DNA of 22,197 nucleotides from Clostridia bacterium. Its GTDB lineage: Bacteria; Bacillota; Clostridia; Christensenellales; Borkfalkiaceae. The stretch is from positions 1-22,197 of the forward strand of contig CAAGLC010000057.1 in assembly GCA_900770685.1 (NCBI GenBank), written 5' to 3'. Shown one piece after another: positions 6,143-13,424 of the stretch. The translations under genes were made by a program, and so were the position numbers. Position 1 is the stretch's first letter. Every line of letters begins with the position of its first letter. Under the pieces are notes generated by a model. It searched no databases. It was not told the origin of the DNA and worked only from the letters and a program-made list of their open reading frames with translations.

Positions 6143-6403
6143 CTATAAAAGAGCGTTTTCTAAAACCAATCTGTCAAAATCTACCACTTCTATAAAATCG
6201 TCTTTAACGAATTTTACGTTATTGTACTTTGCATAATTAAAAATGTGCGTTTTTATCAAAACGGGGGTTGAAACGTCAAGAGTTTGGCAAATTTCCGTTA
6301 AATATTCGCCGAAAAGAGAATAATCTAACGGGTTGAAATTTTCATAAACGCATTGATTGATTATTTTATTGTCTTTAATAACCTTAGCCCAAATTCTTAC
6401 CAT
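6143..6403 (-). CDS. Small conserved-type protein of unknown function, predicted leaderless
   Basis: This 86-residue protein starts MVRIWAKVIKDNKIINQ and ends in EVVDFDRLVLENALL. It has no signal or membrane segment. The N-terminal beta hairpin and the acidic FIEVVDFDRL end resemble short uncharacterised clostridial proteins, but I cannot name a family or function. The ATG has no ribosome site. The -10 box TACAAT ends only 7 bases before it, so the transcript should begin at or within a base of the start codon. Its promoter lies back to back with the promoter of the polymerase-like gene at 6512. Confidence 0.65.
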   Translation of the reverse strand: MVRIWAKVIKDNKIINQCVYENFNPLDYSLFGEYLTEICQTLDVSTPVLIKTHIFNYAKYNNVKFVKDDFIEVVDFDRLVLENALL

Positions 6404-6409
6404 AATTCT

Positions 6410-6438
6410 ATTGTATCACGGCTAGGTATTAAAATCAA
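6410..6438 (-). promoter_or_regulatory. Promoter of the 86-residue gene, giving a leaderless transcript
   Basis: On the minus strand TTGATT (6438-6433) and TACAAT (6415-6410) are separated by 17 bases. The predicted start of transcription coincides with the ATG at 6403. Confidence 0.7.
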
Positions 6439-6447
6439 GCCGTATCG

Positions 6448-6476
6448 TTGACAAGTCGTAGAAGTAAAGATATAAT
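6448..6476 (+). promoter_or_regulatory. Consensus sigma-A promoter of the polymerase/ligase-like gene
   Basis: TTGACA (6448-6453) and TATAAT (6471-6476) are both exact consensus with a 17-base spacer. The expected start is near 6483, leaving a leader of about 29 bases before GTG 6512. It is divergent from the promoter at 6410-6438, with only 9 bases between the two -35 boxes. Confidence 0.9.
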
Positions 6477-6511
6477 ATTTTTAGAAAAATATCGCACAAA
6501 AAGGTAAAACC

Positions 6512-7825
6512 GTGACTAAGCAAAATTTCGTTGCCATTATAAATAAATTTAGTAAAATACTGGAATCGTTTAATCTGAATCCGGTTATTTTGGCATTTGG
6601 CTTTATTACTTGGGTTTTTAATCTAACTGCTTTAGGCGTGTTTACCTTTTCGTTGTTTTTTTGCCTAATTTTAATATTTTGCAAGGACGTAAAGAATATT
6701 TTCTGCCCGTTGTTTTTCGTTGCGACCTTTATTCCAGACGTGTTTACAATGACCGATTACACTTGGTATTACGTGGCGGTAATAATGGCAATGATTACTA
6801 TGTTCACCGTTTTAACCGTTCGAGCGATAAAGGAAAGAAAAACCGTTAAAAAGGGCAGGATTTTTTACGGATTTTTAGCATGCACCTTAGCCTTTTTACT
6901 TGGTGGCGTGGTGGGGCGATTTAATTTTCTTAACACCTTAAAAATAATAGGCTTTTCGTTAGCGACTTACGTTTTTTATTTTATTGCCGTTAATTTTACC
7001 GAAAACTTAAAAGAGTTTTTCGAAAAGGTTTTGCCAATAGGCGCGTTCTTTATTTGCTGTCAAATAATTTACGGTAGTTTTTTAGAGGGTGAAGACATGG
7101 TCTTTTTTAACGCTTTGGGGGTTAACACTTGCGCCATATTCGTAGTGATAGGTTTAAGTTGTTGTTTAGGCAAGGCGTTAGGTAGCGACAAAGACTATTT
7201 GTACGTAATTTTCGCGCTGTTTTTGAACGCTTCGATAATCGCATCTAAAAGCAGGATGGCAATGTTTTTAGCCGTTATAATAGATTTAGTTTACGCAGTT
7301 ATTTTAATTAAAAACTCTAAGAATAGAAAAATAATAATTGCGATAGCCCTTTCTGTTTTTGCAATATGTTTAGTTTTAACCTTTTCAATTCCCGAATTTA
7401 GAGAAATGGTTGAAAACGCTCTGTTTGGGAAAAAAGGTCTTTCGGGAAGACGAAAACTTTGGGATTGGTGTTTAGAAAGATTTTGTGAACTTCCGGTATT
7501 CGGTTACGGGTTTTATTCGGACGTGGAAGTGCCGGGTCTTAGAGATTCAGTTTACGTAATTTTGGCGCACAACACTTTTTTACAATGGTTAACTTGCACG
7601 GGAGTCGTTGGCGTTTGCTTAATGGTGGTTTTCTATTTCTATAAATATAAAATCGTCTTAAAAGGTAAAATATCGAACGCTTTGTCAATAGTAATTTCGG
7701 TATTAGCCGTTGAATTTAGTGGGTTTTTTGACCAAGCCACAACTATGGATCCGTTTTTACCCATATTAGTTTTAATTTTAGTGTGCGCGATAGAAAAACA
7801 AAGCGATACTAAATTATTAAACTAA
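6512..7825 (+). CDS. O-antigen polymerase/ligase family membrane protein
   Basis: This 437-residue protein has about ten to twelve hydrophobic segments and a large extracytoplasmic loop before the last helices, as in Wzy/WaaL-type enzymes. These join or polymerise lipid-linked oligosaccharides at the outer face of the membrane. The family region (about 240-375) shows SKSRMAMF (246-252), then SGRRKLWDW (311-319), GYGFYSDV (331-338) and AHNTFLQWLTCTGVVG (352-367). The conserved Arg and the His-Asn pair are features of the Wzy_C motif. The GTG start follows AAAGG and a consensus promoter. It converges on the UDP-galactofuranose gene glf, suggesting a shared surface polysaccharide pathway. Polymerase versus ligase cannot be decided from sequence. 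Confidence 0.82.
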   Translation: MTKQNFVAIINKFSKILESFNLNPVILAFGFITWVFNLTALGVFTFSLFFCLILIFCKDVKNIFCPLFFVATFIPDVFTMTDYTWYYVAVIMAMITMFTVLTVRAIKERKTVKKGRIFYGFLACTLAFLLGGVVGRFNFLNTLKIIGFSLATYVFYFIAVNFTENLKEFFEKVLPIGAFFICCQIIYGSFLEGEDMVFFNALGVNTCAIFVVIGLSCCLGKALGSDKDYLYVIFALFLNASIIASKSRMAMFLAVIIDLVYAVILIKNSKNRKIIIAIALSVFAICLVLTFSIPEFREMVENALFGKKGLSGRRKLWDWCLERFCELPVFGYGFYSDVEVPGLRDSVYVILAHNTFLQWLTCTGVVGVCLMVVFYFYKYKIVLKGKISNALSIVISVLAVEFSGFFDQATTMDPFLPILVLILVCAIEKQSDTKLLN

Positions 7826-7841
7826 AAATCTTAATAAAAGT

Positions 7842-7881
7842 AAAAAGAAAAATCACGGAAAATTCCGTGATTTTTCTTTTT
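7842..7881. terminator. Bidirectional terminator between the polymerase-like gene and glf
   Basis: AAAAAGAAAAATCACGGAA (7842-7860) is the exact complement of TTCCGTGATTTTTCTTTTT (7863-7881), with a tight AA loop that would open to a few more bases. T-rich tails occur in both directions. It overlaps the glf stop codon. Confidence 0.92.
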
Positions 7882-8980
7882 AGTTTAGTTCTTTTTTACA
7901 AAGCGCCAACGCGCTTTCAATAACCTTATCCATATCGTAATATTTATAAGCGCCAAGTCTTCCGCCGAAGATTACTTTTTTCTCTCTTAACGCTAATTCT
8001 AAATATTTATTGTAAAGGTCTGAATTTTTTTGGTCGTTAACGGGATAATAGGGTTCTAACCCGTCTTTCCACTCGGTTGGATATTCCTTTGAAATAACCG
8101 TTTTGTTTGACGGAGAACTTTCAAAGTGTTTGTGTTCGATAATTCTGGTGTAGGGGATTTGTCTTTCGGTGTAATTAACGACGGCGTTTCCTTGGAAATT
8201 GTCCTCGTCTAAAACTTCCGTTTCAAAGGTTACCGTTCTATATTCTAACTTGCCGAAGCAAAAATCAAAATATTCGTCAATCATACCCGTGTAAACTATT
8301 TTATCGAACGAATGCTCGGTTGAGTTTATAAAATCTTTGTAAGTAACGCCGGTAATTACTTCAACGCCGTCAAGCATTTTTTCGACTATTTTGGTATATC
8401 CACCGATTGGAATACCTTGATAACGGTCGTTAAAATAATTATTATCGAAGGTAAATCGAAGAGGTAATCTCTTAATTATAAAAGAGGGAAGGTCTTTACA
8501 ATCTCTGCCCCATTGTTTTTCGGTGTAGCCTTTAATAAGTTTCTCGTAAACGTCCCTACCAACTAAACTGAGCGCTTGCTCTTCTAGGTTTTTAGGCTCT
8601 GTTATATTTTCCGCTTCGATTTGTTTTTTAATAATTTCTTTTGCCTCTTTAGGAGTTTTAATATTCCACATCTTAGAAAAGGTGTTCATATTAAAGGGTA
8701 GGTTATAAAGAGAGTCCTTATAAACGGCAACGGGGCAGTTTACGTAATTATTAAATTCTGCAAACTGGCAAACGTAATCCCAAACTTCTTTATTTGAAGT
8801 GTGAAAAATATGAGCGCCGTATTTATGTACGTTAATATTTTCGATTTCTTCGGTATATACGTTTCCAGCAACGTGGTTGCGCTTATCGATTACCAAACAG
8901 GTTTTGTTTTTGAGTTTGGCTTGTTGACACAAGGTTGCCCCGAAGAGCCCTGCTCCAACTACTAGATAATCGTATTTCAT
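7880..8980 (-). CDS. glf: UDP-galactopyranose mutase
   Basis: This 366-residue flavoenzyme interconverts UDP-galactopyranose and UDP-galactofuranose, the donor of Galf residues in surface glycans. The N-terminal FAD-binding motif VVGAGLFGA (6-14) is followed by the family hallmarks NVYTEEIENINVHKYGAHIFHT (about 41-62), KQWGRDCKDLPSFIIKRLPLR (around 155-175), RYQGIPIGGYTK, IPYTRIIEHKHF and FGGRLGAYKYYDMD near the C-terminus. Length is normal for Glf. The ATG overlaps the stop of the upstream gene by ATGA, and AAGGAG precedes it. It is therefore translationally coupled to the flippase-like gene. Confidence 0.96.
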   Translation of the reverse strand: MKYDYLVVGAGLFGATLCQQAKLKNKTCLVIDKRNHVAGNVYTEEIENINVHKYGAHIFHTSNKEVWDYVCQFAEFNNYVNCPVAVYKDSLYNLPFNMNTFSKMWNIKTPKEAKEIIKKQIEAENITEPKNLEEQALSLVGRDVYEKLIKGYTEKQWGRDCKDLPSFIIKRLPLRFTFDNNYFNDRYQGIPIGGYTKIVEKMLDGVEVITGVTYKDFINSTEHSFDKIVYTGMIDEYFDFCFGKLEYRTVTFETEVLDEDNFQGNAVVNYTERQIPYTRIIEHKHFESSPSNKTVISKEYPTEWKDGLEPYYPVNDQKNSDLYNKYLELALREKKVIFGGRLGAYKYYDMDKVIESALALCKKELN

Positions 8981-10293
8981 TGTTTCTCCTTGCGTTTTTC
9001 TCTCGCTCTAGAAATTTTAGTATATATAAATCCTATTATAATAAAGGAATAGAAACTGATTAAACGCCAAGTTAAAGTTGCGGGGAAAGCAACGTTTCCT
9101 ATTGCCGCCAAGCCCGATTCGAAAAGCAAGTAGAAAGATAAGTCTGCCGCGCCAGAGTTTCCGGGAGTTGGGATAAACGATATTGCCGCGTATAAAAGCA
9201 TACAAACTAGGCAAACTTGAACCCACTCGTTAAATCCACCTACTTCAACGATATCGTAACCGAAGAATTTAAGGGTAAAGTAGGCGATAGAGCATAAAGC
9301 CAAGTTCTCGCCAATACTTACCAAAAGTGACAAACCGAAAACGAAAGGATTGCTTGCAAAAGCCTTAAGACATTTTGAGTTTTGCAAGATGTTTTTATTC
9401 ATTTTATAGTTTAAGGTCTTTCTATCTTTAACTAATCCGAATTTAGAGCCGAGCCAGATTGCGAAATATACGATTTTTCCACCGAGCCTTGGGAAAATGC
9501 TAAACAAGACGACCATTAACGGCACGAAAAAGCAACAGATTATTCCGATGATCGCTAAAAGAGGAAGACCGACGGGGAAAAACTGTAGCGCCTTTGGTAA
9601 AAATTGCAAGTTAGTGCTATATAGAATAAGACTTGTAACCGATAAAATTACGAACCCGAACTGCAATAAGAAAAAGGTTGCTATTGGGAGTGAGGCGGCA
9701 ACGCCACCGTGAACGCCGTGATGAGCCAAGTGATAAATTTCAAAAGGTTGACCACCTACTGCCAACGGGGTAATGTAATTATAATAGTGACCTAAAACGG
9801 CAGTGCTCATACAGGTCTTAAAATGCCACTTTCCCGTTTTGTATCTACATAAAAACGATAGTTTGAACGCCTTAAGGAAATAGCACAAAAATAACGATAT
9901 AAACGCAAATGCAATGAAGTGCCAGTTTTTTCCTAAAACGGCAAAGACTTCGGGCCAAGGAAGGAGTTCTTTTTTCCCTGAGAAAAAGTCGTTATAGGCA
10001 GTAACGCCAAGAACGACAACGACGAACGTAATAAAAAACAGGGAAGCGAGGTTTTTAAGGAGCGTTTGTTTTTTTGTGGTAGATTGTGAAGAATCAACAC
10101 CTAAAACCTTGTTCATTATGAGTTGCTTATCGCTTCCTATTTCCGGACGAACGGGCAACTTTTGTTTTTTTGGTTTTTCCTCAGGTGTGTCCTTAATATC
10201 TTTAGCCTTAACGTCAACTAAAATCGGTTCTGCCGATTTTTTATCAATTTCTATTTTTTGATAAATTATCTCTTGTTCTTTTTCTTTACTCAT
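8977..10293 (-). CDS. Flippase-like (UPF0104/LPG synthase transmembrane) membrane protein
   Basis: This 438-residue protein has a soluble charged N-terminal region (about 1-80, Lys/Glu/Pro-rich) and then about eight membrane helices of the UPF0104/YbhN family related to the membrane domain of lysylphosphatidylglycerol synthase. The motif YNYITPLAVGGQPFEIYHL (about 170-188) and SFIPTPGNSGAADLSFY (about 370-386) are typical. It lacks the soluble aminoacyl-transferase domain of MprF, so it is more likely a lipid or glycolipid transporter than a lipid lysylation enzyme. It is the first gene of an operon with glf, so a role in glycan lipid export is a reasonable inference. The promoter is exact consensus and no ribosome site precedes the ATG: the transcript is predicted to be leaderless. 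Confidence 0.82.
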   Translation of the reverse strand: MSKEKEQEIIYQKIEIDKKSAEPILVDVKAKDIKDTPEEKPKKQKLPVRPEIGSDKQLIMNKVLGVDSSQSTTKKQTLLKNLASLFFITFVVVVLGVTAYNDFFSGKKELLPWPEVFAVLGKNWHFIAFAFISLFLCYFLKAFKLSFLCRYKTGKWHFKTCMSTAVLGHYYNYITPLAVGGQPFEIYHLAHHGVHGGVAASLPIATFFLLQFGFVILSVTSLILYSTNLQFLPKALQFFPVGLPLLAIIGIICCFFVPLMVVLFSIFPRLGGKIVYFAIWLGSKFGLVKDRKTLNYKMNKNILQNSKCLKAFASNPFVFGLSLLVSIGENLALCSIAYFTLKFFGYDIVEVGGFNEWVQVCLVCMLLYAAISFIPTPGNSGAADLSFYLLFESGLAAIGNVAFPATLTWRLISFYSFIIIGFIYTKISRAREKRKEKQ

Positions 10294-10301
10294 AATTAGG
10301 T

Positions 10302-10330
10302 ATTATACCCCAAAACAGCCTCTGTGTCAA
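10302..10330 (-). promoter_or_regulatory. Consensus sigma-A promoter of the flippase-like/glf operon, giving a nearly leaderless transcript
   Basis: On the minus strand TTGACA (10330-10325) and TATAAT (10307-10302) are exact consensus with a 17-base spacer. Transcription should begin around 10295, about two bases before the ATG at 10293. Confidence 0.9.
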
Positions 10331-10337
10331 ATAAAGT

Positions 10338-10372
10338 TTAAAAAAAACACTCTACGGGCTATCGTAGAGTGT
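10338..10372 (-). terminator. Terminator of rplI
   Basis: On the minus strand ACACTCTACG (10372-10363), loop ATAGCC, and CGTAGAGTGT (10356-10347) form a perfect 10-bp stem followed by eight or more T residues. The tail ends about eight bases before the -35 box of the next promoter. Confidence 0.92.
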
Positions 10373-10394
10373 CGAATGTCGTAGAAAAACCAAT

Positions 10395-10835
10395 TTAACT
10401 AACGACGTTAACGGTAATTTTTGCCGTTTCTTCGGGTGAAATTTTAATGGTAACAGAGTAAGAACCGGTGCTTTTTATGTTAGATTGCAATACGATTTTC
10501 TTTTTATCAATTGAAAATCCAAGTTCTTCTAGTTTATCTGCAATTTCCTTGTTAGTTACGCTTCCGAAGAACTTTCCTTGGTCACCCGCTTTAACTAAAA
10601 CGGTTACTTCCTTTCCGTCGAGCGCTTCTCTTAATTGCTTGTTTGCTTTTAACTGTTCTTGTCTATGGAAATCTTGCGCCTGTTTTTTTTGTTTGTTTTC
10701 GTTTACGGCGCAACTGTCTGCAACCTTTGCTAATCCTTTTTTAATTAGAAAGTTTTGAGCAAATCCGTCTTTCGCTTCAATAATATCTCCGGCTTTGCCA
10801 GAACCTTTAACGTCTTTTAATAATACGACCTTCAT
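10395..10835 (-). CDS. rplI: 50S ribosomal protein L9
   Basis: This 146-residue protein is L9, which binds domain V of 23S rRNA near the L1 stalk. The N-terminal domain is unmistakable (MKVVLLKDVKGSGKAGDIIE, then KDGFAQNFLIKKGLA). It is followed by the long connecting helix rich in Lys/Gln (about 45-75) and the C-terminal domain with GKFFGSVTNKEIADKL. Length is normal. AAGGAGATAACT precedes the ATG. It stands alone with its own promoter and terminator, rather than in the usual cluster with rpsF-ssb-rpsR or with the DHH phosphodiesterase and dnaB/dnaC. Confidence 0.98.
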   Translation of the reverse strand: MKVVLLKDVKGSGKAGDIIEAKDGFAQNFLIKKGLAKVADSCAVNENKQKKQAQDFHRQEQLKANKQLREALDGKEVTVLVKAGDQGKFFGSVTNKEIADKLEELGFSIDKKKIVLQSNIKSTGSYSVTIKISPEETAKITVNVVS

Positions 10836-10860
10836 AGTTATCTCCTTGTTTTATAAATAT

Positions 10861-10889
10861 ATTTTAATATGTTAAGCGTAAAATGTCAA
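10861..10889 (-). promoter_or_regulatory. Sigma-A promoter of rplI
   Basis: On the minus strand TTGACA (10889-10884) and TAAAAT (10866-10861) are 17 bases apart. The leader is about 20 bases and contains the AAGGAG ribosome site. Confidence 0.85.
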
Positions 10890-10899
10890 CAGTATCCCC

Positions 10900-10929
10900 G
10901 TATAGTTTTTCCGTTTAGTGGACATAATA
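10900..10929 (+). promoter_or_regulatory. Possible forespore-type promoter of the cysteine-rich small gene
   Basis: GTATA (10900-10904) and CATAATA (10923-10929) are 18 bases apart and resemble sigma-F/sigma-G elements. There is no TTGACA-like -35 at the right distance. The assignment is tentative. Confidence 0.35.
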
Positions 10930-10950
10930 AGAGTAGAATAAGGAGATTTT

Positions 10951-11094
10951 ATGAGAAAAAACGAAGCTATTAAATGTGAAGTAACTAAGTGCAGACACAA
11001 CCTAAACGGTTGCAACTGCAAACTCTCTAGCATTAAAGTTAAGTGCGGATGCGGAGAACAATGCACCTGTTGCGGAGATTATTCGGAAGAATAA
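10951..11094 (+). CDS. DUF1540-like cysteine-rich small protein
   Basis: This short gene encodes 47 residues starting MRKNEAIKCEVTKCRHNLNGC and ending CTCCGDYSEE. It has nine cysteines (9, 14, 21, 23, 32, 34, 38, 40, 41) and one histidine (16). The arrangement C-x4-C-x-H-N...C-x-C...IKV resembles the DUF1540 repeat (CxVxxCxxN...CxAxxIxV), though its C-terminal half is denser in cysteine than usual. Metal binding, probably zinc, is likely but unproven. DUF1540 proteins are found mainly in Firmicutes. AAGGAG (10940-10945) is 5 bases before the ATG, and a terminator follows 14 bases after the stop, so it is a single-gene unit. The promoter resembles a forespore type. Confidence 0.8.
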   Translation: MRKNEAIKCEVTKCRHNLNGCNCKLSSIKVKCGCGEQCTCCGDYSEE

Positions 11095-11194
11095 AAAAGA
11101 AAAAAAGAAGAAGGTTGTTATTGTTAACAACCTTCTTTTTTCATATATTATCCCGGAAAACACAAAATTCGTTTCAAGAAAAAATTCAATTTAT
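11095..11194 (-). ncRNA. Possible small RNA between greA and the cysteine-rich gene
   Basis: A leftward promoter at 11201-11228 has no coding sequence in front of it. Transcription would start near 11194 and meet the strong hairpin at 11137-11108 with its T-rich tail, giving an RNA of about 95-100 bases. The longest start-stop frame inside is only a few codons (Met-Lys-Lys-Glu-Gly-Cys) without a ribosome site. No known RNA family is recognised. Terminator readthrough would make antisense RNA to the cysteine-rich gene. Confidence 0.35.
11108..11141. terminator. Terminator after the cysteine-rich gene, usable on both strands
   Basis: AAGAAGGTTGTTA (11108-11120) pairs with TAACAACCTTCTT (11125-11137) across TTGT, followed by T residues on the plus strand. 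On the minus strand the same stem is followed by a T-rich tract (complement of 11107-11095), so it can end leftward transcripts as well. Confidence 0.88.
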
Positions 11195-11200
11195 ACTTTA

Positions 11201-11228
11201 ATTTTACCACTAAAACTTTATTTGTCAA
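11201..11228 (-). promoter_or_regulatory. Leftward promoter without an associated gene
   Basis: On the minus strand TTGACA (11228-11223) and TAAAAT (11206-11201) are separated by 16 bases. The rest of the 330-base gap between 11095 and 11424 holds only this signal, the terminator and the greA promoter. Confidence 0.55.
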
Positions 11229-11341
11229 TAGCAAAAGAAAAAAATTTTCACAAAATGTTAAAAATTTTAACGGGCAAACGGAAAAAACAGCGTAAATTTA
11301 CTTAAAAACTCGTAAAAAAGACCGGCTAAAAACCGTTTATA

Positions 11342-11370
11342 TTGACAAAATGAGTATTTGGACTTATAAT
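11342..11370 (+). promoter_or_regulatory. Consensus sigma-A promoter of the greA-lysS operon
   Basis: TTGACA (11342-11347) and TATAAT (11365-11370) are exact consensus with a 17-base spacer. The transcript should begin near 11377, leaving a leader of about 48 bases with GGAGG at 11413-11417. Confidence 0.92.
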
Positions 11371-11424
11371 TTAAAAGAAAAAATACGCGTAAAAAACAAA
11401 GCGCAAATTATCGGAGGAAACAAA

Positions 11425-11889
11425 ATGTCAGAAGAAGTAATTCTTACCAAAGAAGGAAAAGAAGAGTTAGAGAAAAAATTAGAATATCTTAAAGTAGTTA
11501 AAAGAGCGGAAATCACCGAAAGAATTAAAACCGCAAGAGAATTCGGTGACCTTTCTGAAAACGCCGAATATGATTCTGCAAAGAATGAACAGGCTATGAT
11601 AGAAGGCGAAATTTTAGAAATTGAAAACAAATTAAAACACGCCGTTATTATTAAGGATTCGGCAAAAAAAGGCGCTGTTTCTTTAGGAAGTAAAGTTGAT
11701 TTCGTTACCGAAGACGGCGAATCTTACAGTTACGAAATAGTTGGTACTACCGAGGCGGACGTTGAACTTGGAAGAATTTCTAACGAATCTCCTATCGGCA
11801 ACGCGTTATTAGGTAAAAAGGTATCCGAACAGGCTATCGTTAAAGCGCCTTCCGGAACTTATACCGTTACCGTTAAAAAGATTTATTAA
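11425..11889 (+). CDS. greA: Transcription elongation factor GreA
   Basis: This 154-residue protein rescues backtracked RNA polymerase by stimulating cleavage of the nascent RNA. The N-terminal coiled coil holds the family motif FGDLSENAEYDSAKNEQ (about 40-56) with the acidic tip residues (Asp, Glu). The C-terminal domain contains the beta-rich segment EIVGTTEADVELGRISNESPIGNALLGK. I place the start at ATG 11425, which follows GGAGG by 7 bases. An in-frame ATG at 11350 is longer by 25 codons but lies inside the promoter spacer, upstream of the expected transcription start. Length from 11425 is typical of GreA. It is followed 14 bases later by lysS. Confidence 0.97.
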   Translation: MSEEVILTKEGKEELEKKLEYLKVVKRAEITERIKTAREFGDLSENAEYDSAKNEQAMIEGEILEIENKLKHAVIIKDSAKKGAVSLGSKVDFVTEDGESYSYEIVGTTEADVELGRISNESPIGNALLGKKVSEQAIVKAPSGTYTVTVKKIY

Positions 11890-11903
11890 TAGGGAAGAAC
11901 ACC

Positions 11904-13406
11904 ATGCAAGAAAATAAAGAAAACCTAATTGTACAAGAACAAGAATTGAGCGAAATTCTTAGGATTCGCAGAGAAAAATTAAAGGCGTTACAAGACCAAG
12001 GGAACGACCCTTATCAAAAGGTTAGATACGACAGAACCACCTATTCTTTAGACGTTAAAGAAAACTACGAAGAGTTTGAAGGCAAAACGGTTGGCGTTGC
12101 GGGAAGACTTGTTTCCAAAAGAATTATGGGAAAGGCTTCCTTCGCCGTAATTTTAGACGGAAAGGGAACGATACAGTCTTATCTATCGGTTAACGATTTA
12201 GGAGAAGATTATCAAGCGTTCAAAGAATACGATATCGGCGATATAATCGGTATAAGCGGAAAAGTGTTCAAAACGAGAACGGGCGAAATATCCGTTCACG
12301 CAGAGAGCGTTGAACTTTTATCGAAATCGTTATTGCCGTTGCCGGAAAAATTTCACGGCTTAAAGGACGAAGATACGAGATATCGTCAAAGGGAAGTTGA
12401 TTTAATAGCCAATCCCGAAGTAAAAAAGACCTTCGTAATGAGATCTAAAATAATGACCGCGATAAGAAACTATCTCGATTCGATAGGATATCTCGAAGTT
12501 GATACTCCTGTATTGCAACCGCTCGAAATAGGCTCTAACGCAAGACCGTTCAAGACTCATCACAACGCCTTAGATATCGATATGTATCTCAGAATAGAAA
12601 CCGAATTATATCTTAAAAGGCTAATAGTTGGTGGATTTGATAAAGTTTACGAAGTAGGTAGAATTTTTAGAAACGAGGGTATGGACCGTTCTCATAACCC
12701 CGAATTTACTACCGTTGAAATGTATCAAGCGTATAGCGATTACTTCGATATGATGGACTTAATTGAGAATATGTATCGCGAAATCACGTTGAAAGTTTGT
12801 GGAACGGAAAAAATCACTTATCAAGGCGTAGAAATCGATATGGGCAAAAAGTGGGAAAGACTCACTATGGTAGAAGCCGTTAAAAAATACGCTGGAGTAG
12901 ATTACAACGAGTGGGAAAGCGACGAACAGGCTAGAAAGGTTGCAAAGGAAAAGGGCGTGGAAGTGGAAGAAGGCGAACAAGCCACCAAAGGCCACGTTTT
13001 AATTGCTTTCTTTGACGCGTTCGTGGAAGAAAATCTCGTTCAACCGACGGTTATTTACGATTATCCCGTAGAAAACTCGCCACTTGCTAAGAGAAAGAAA
13101 GACAATCCCGCGTTTACCGAAAGATTTGAATATTTTATTTACGCAAGGGAAATGGGTAACGCTTTTTCCGAACTTAACGACCCGATTGACCAAAGAGAGC
13201 GTTTTGAAAAGCAAGTTGCGATAAAACGCGCAAAAGGTGGAAACGACGCTAAGGTGGACGAAGATTTCGTTACGGCTTTAGAATACGGCATGCCTCCAAC
13301 GGGAGGACTCGGATTCGGCGTTGACAGATTAGTTATGCTTTTAACCGATAGCGCTTCGATTAGGGACGTTATATTATTCCCCACTATGAAGCCTATAAAA
13401 AAATAA
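11904..13406 (+). CDS. lysS: Lysyl-tRNA synthetase (class II)
   Basis: This 500-residue enzyme charges tRNA(Lys). It has an N-terminal OB-fold anticodon-binding domain (about 55-145, with VGVAGRLVSKRIMGKASF) and a class II catalytic core (about 160-500). Motif 2 is FRNEGMDRSHNPEFT (255-269) and motif 3 is GLGFGVDRL (468-476). The lysine-site glutamate of RIxxELYLKRL is kept at residue 234. The segment usually reading IAGGAxARPF is here LEIGSNARPF (207-216), and RIAPELY is RIETELY (230-236), both unusual. AGGGAAG precedes the ATG. It lies in an operon between greA and an unknown gene, as greA-lysS pairs do in many Firmicutes. Confidence 0.97.
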   Translation: MQENKENLIVQEQELSEILRIRREKLKALQDQGNDPYQKVRYDRTTYSLDVKENYEEFEGKTVGVAGRLVSKRIMGKASFAVILDGKGTIQSYLSVNDLGEDYQAFKEYDIGDIIGISGKVFKTRTGEISVHAESVELLSKSLLPLPEKFHGLKDEDTRYRQREVDLIANPEVKKTFVMRSKIMTAIRNYLDSIGYLEVDTPVLQPLEIGSNARPFKTHHNALDIDMYLRIETELYLKRLIVGGFDKVYEVGRIFRNEGMDRSHNPEFTTVEMYQAYSDYFDMMDLIENMYREITLKVCGTEKITYQGVEIDMGKKWERLTMVEAVKKYAGVDYNEWESDEQARKVAKEKGVEVEEGEQATKGHVLIAFFDAFVEENLVQPTVIYDYPVENSPLAKRKKDNPAFTERFEYFIYAREMGNAFSELNDPIDQRERFEKQVAIKRAKGGNDAKVDEDFVTALEYGMPPTGGLGFGVDRLVMLLTDSASIRDVILFPTMKPIKK

Positions 13407-13424
13407 AAGCAAGAGGGAATTTAG

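Noticed and set aside
10872..11066. Leftward open frame across the cysteine-rich gene
   Set aside because: It overlaps the rplI promoter and the DUF1540-like gene on the other strand. Codon pattern and start context do not support it.
11350..11424. Longer N-terminus for GreA from ATG 11350
   Set aside because: It lies between the -35 and -10 boxes of an exact promoter, so it is not transcribed. ATG 11425 has GGAGG and gives normal GreA length.
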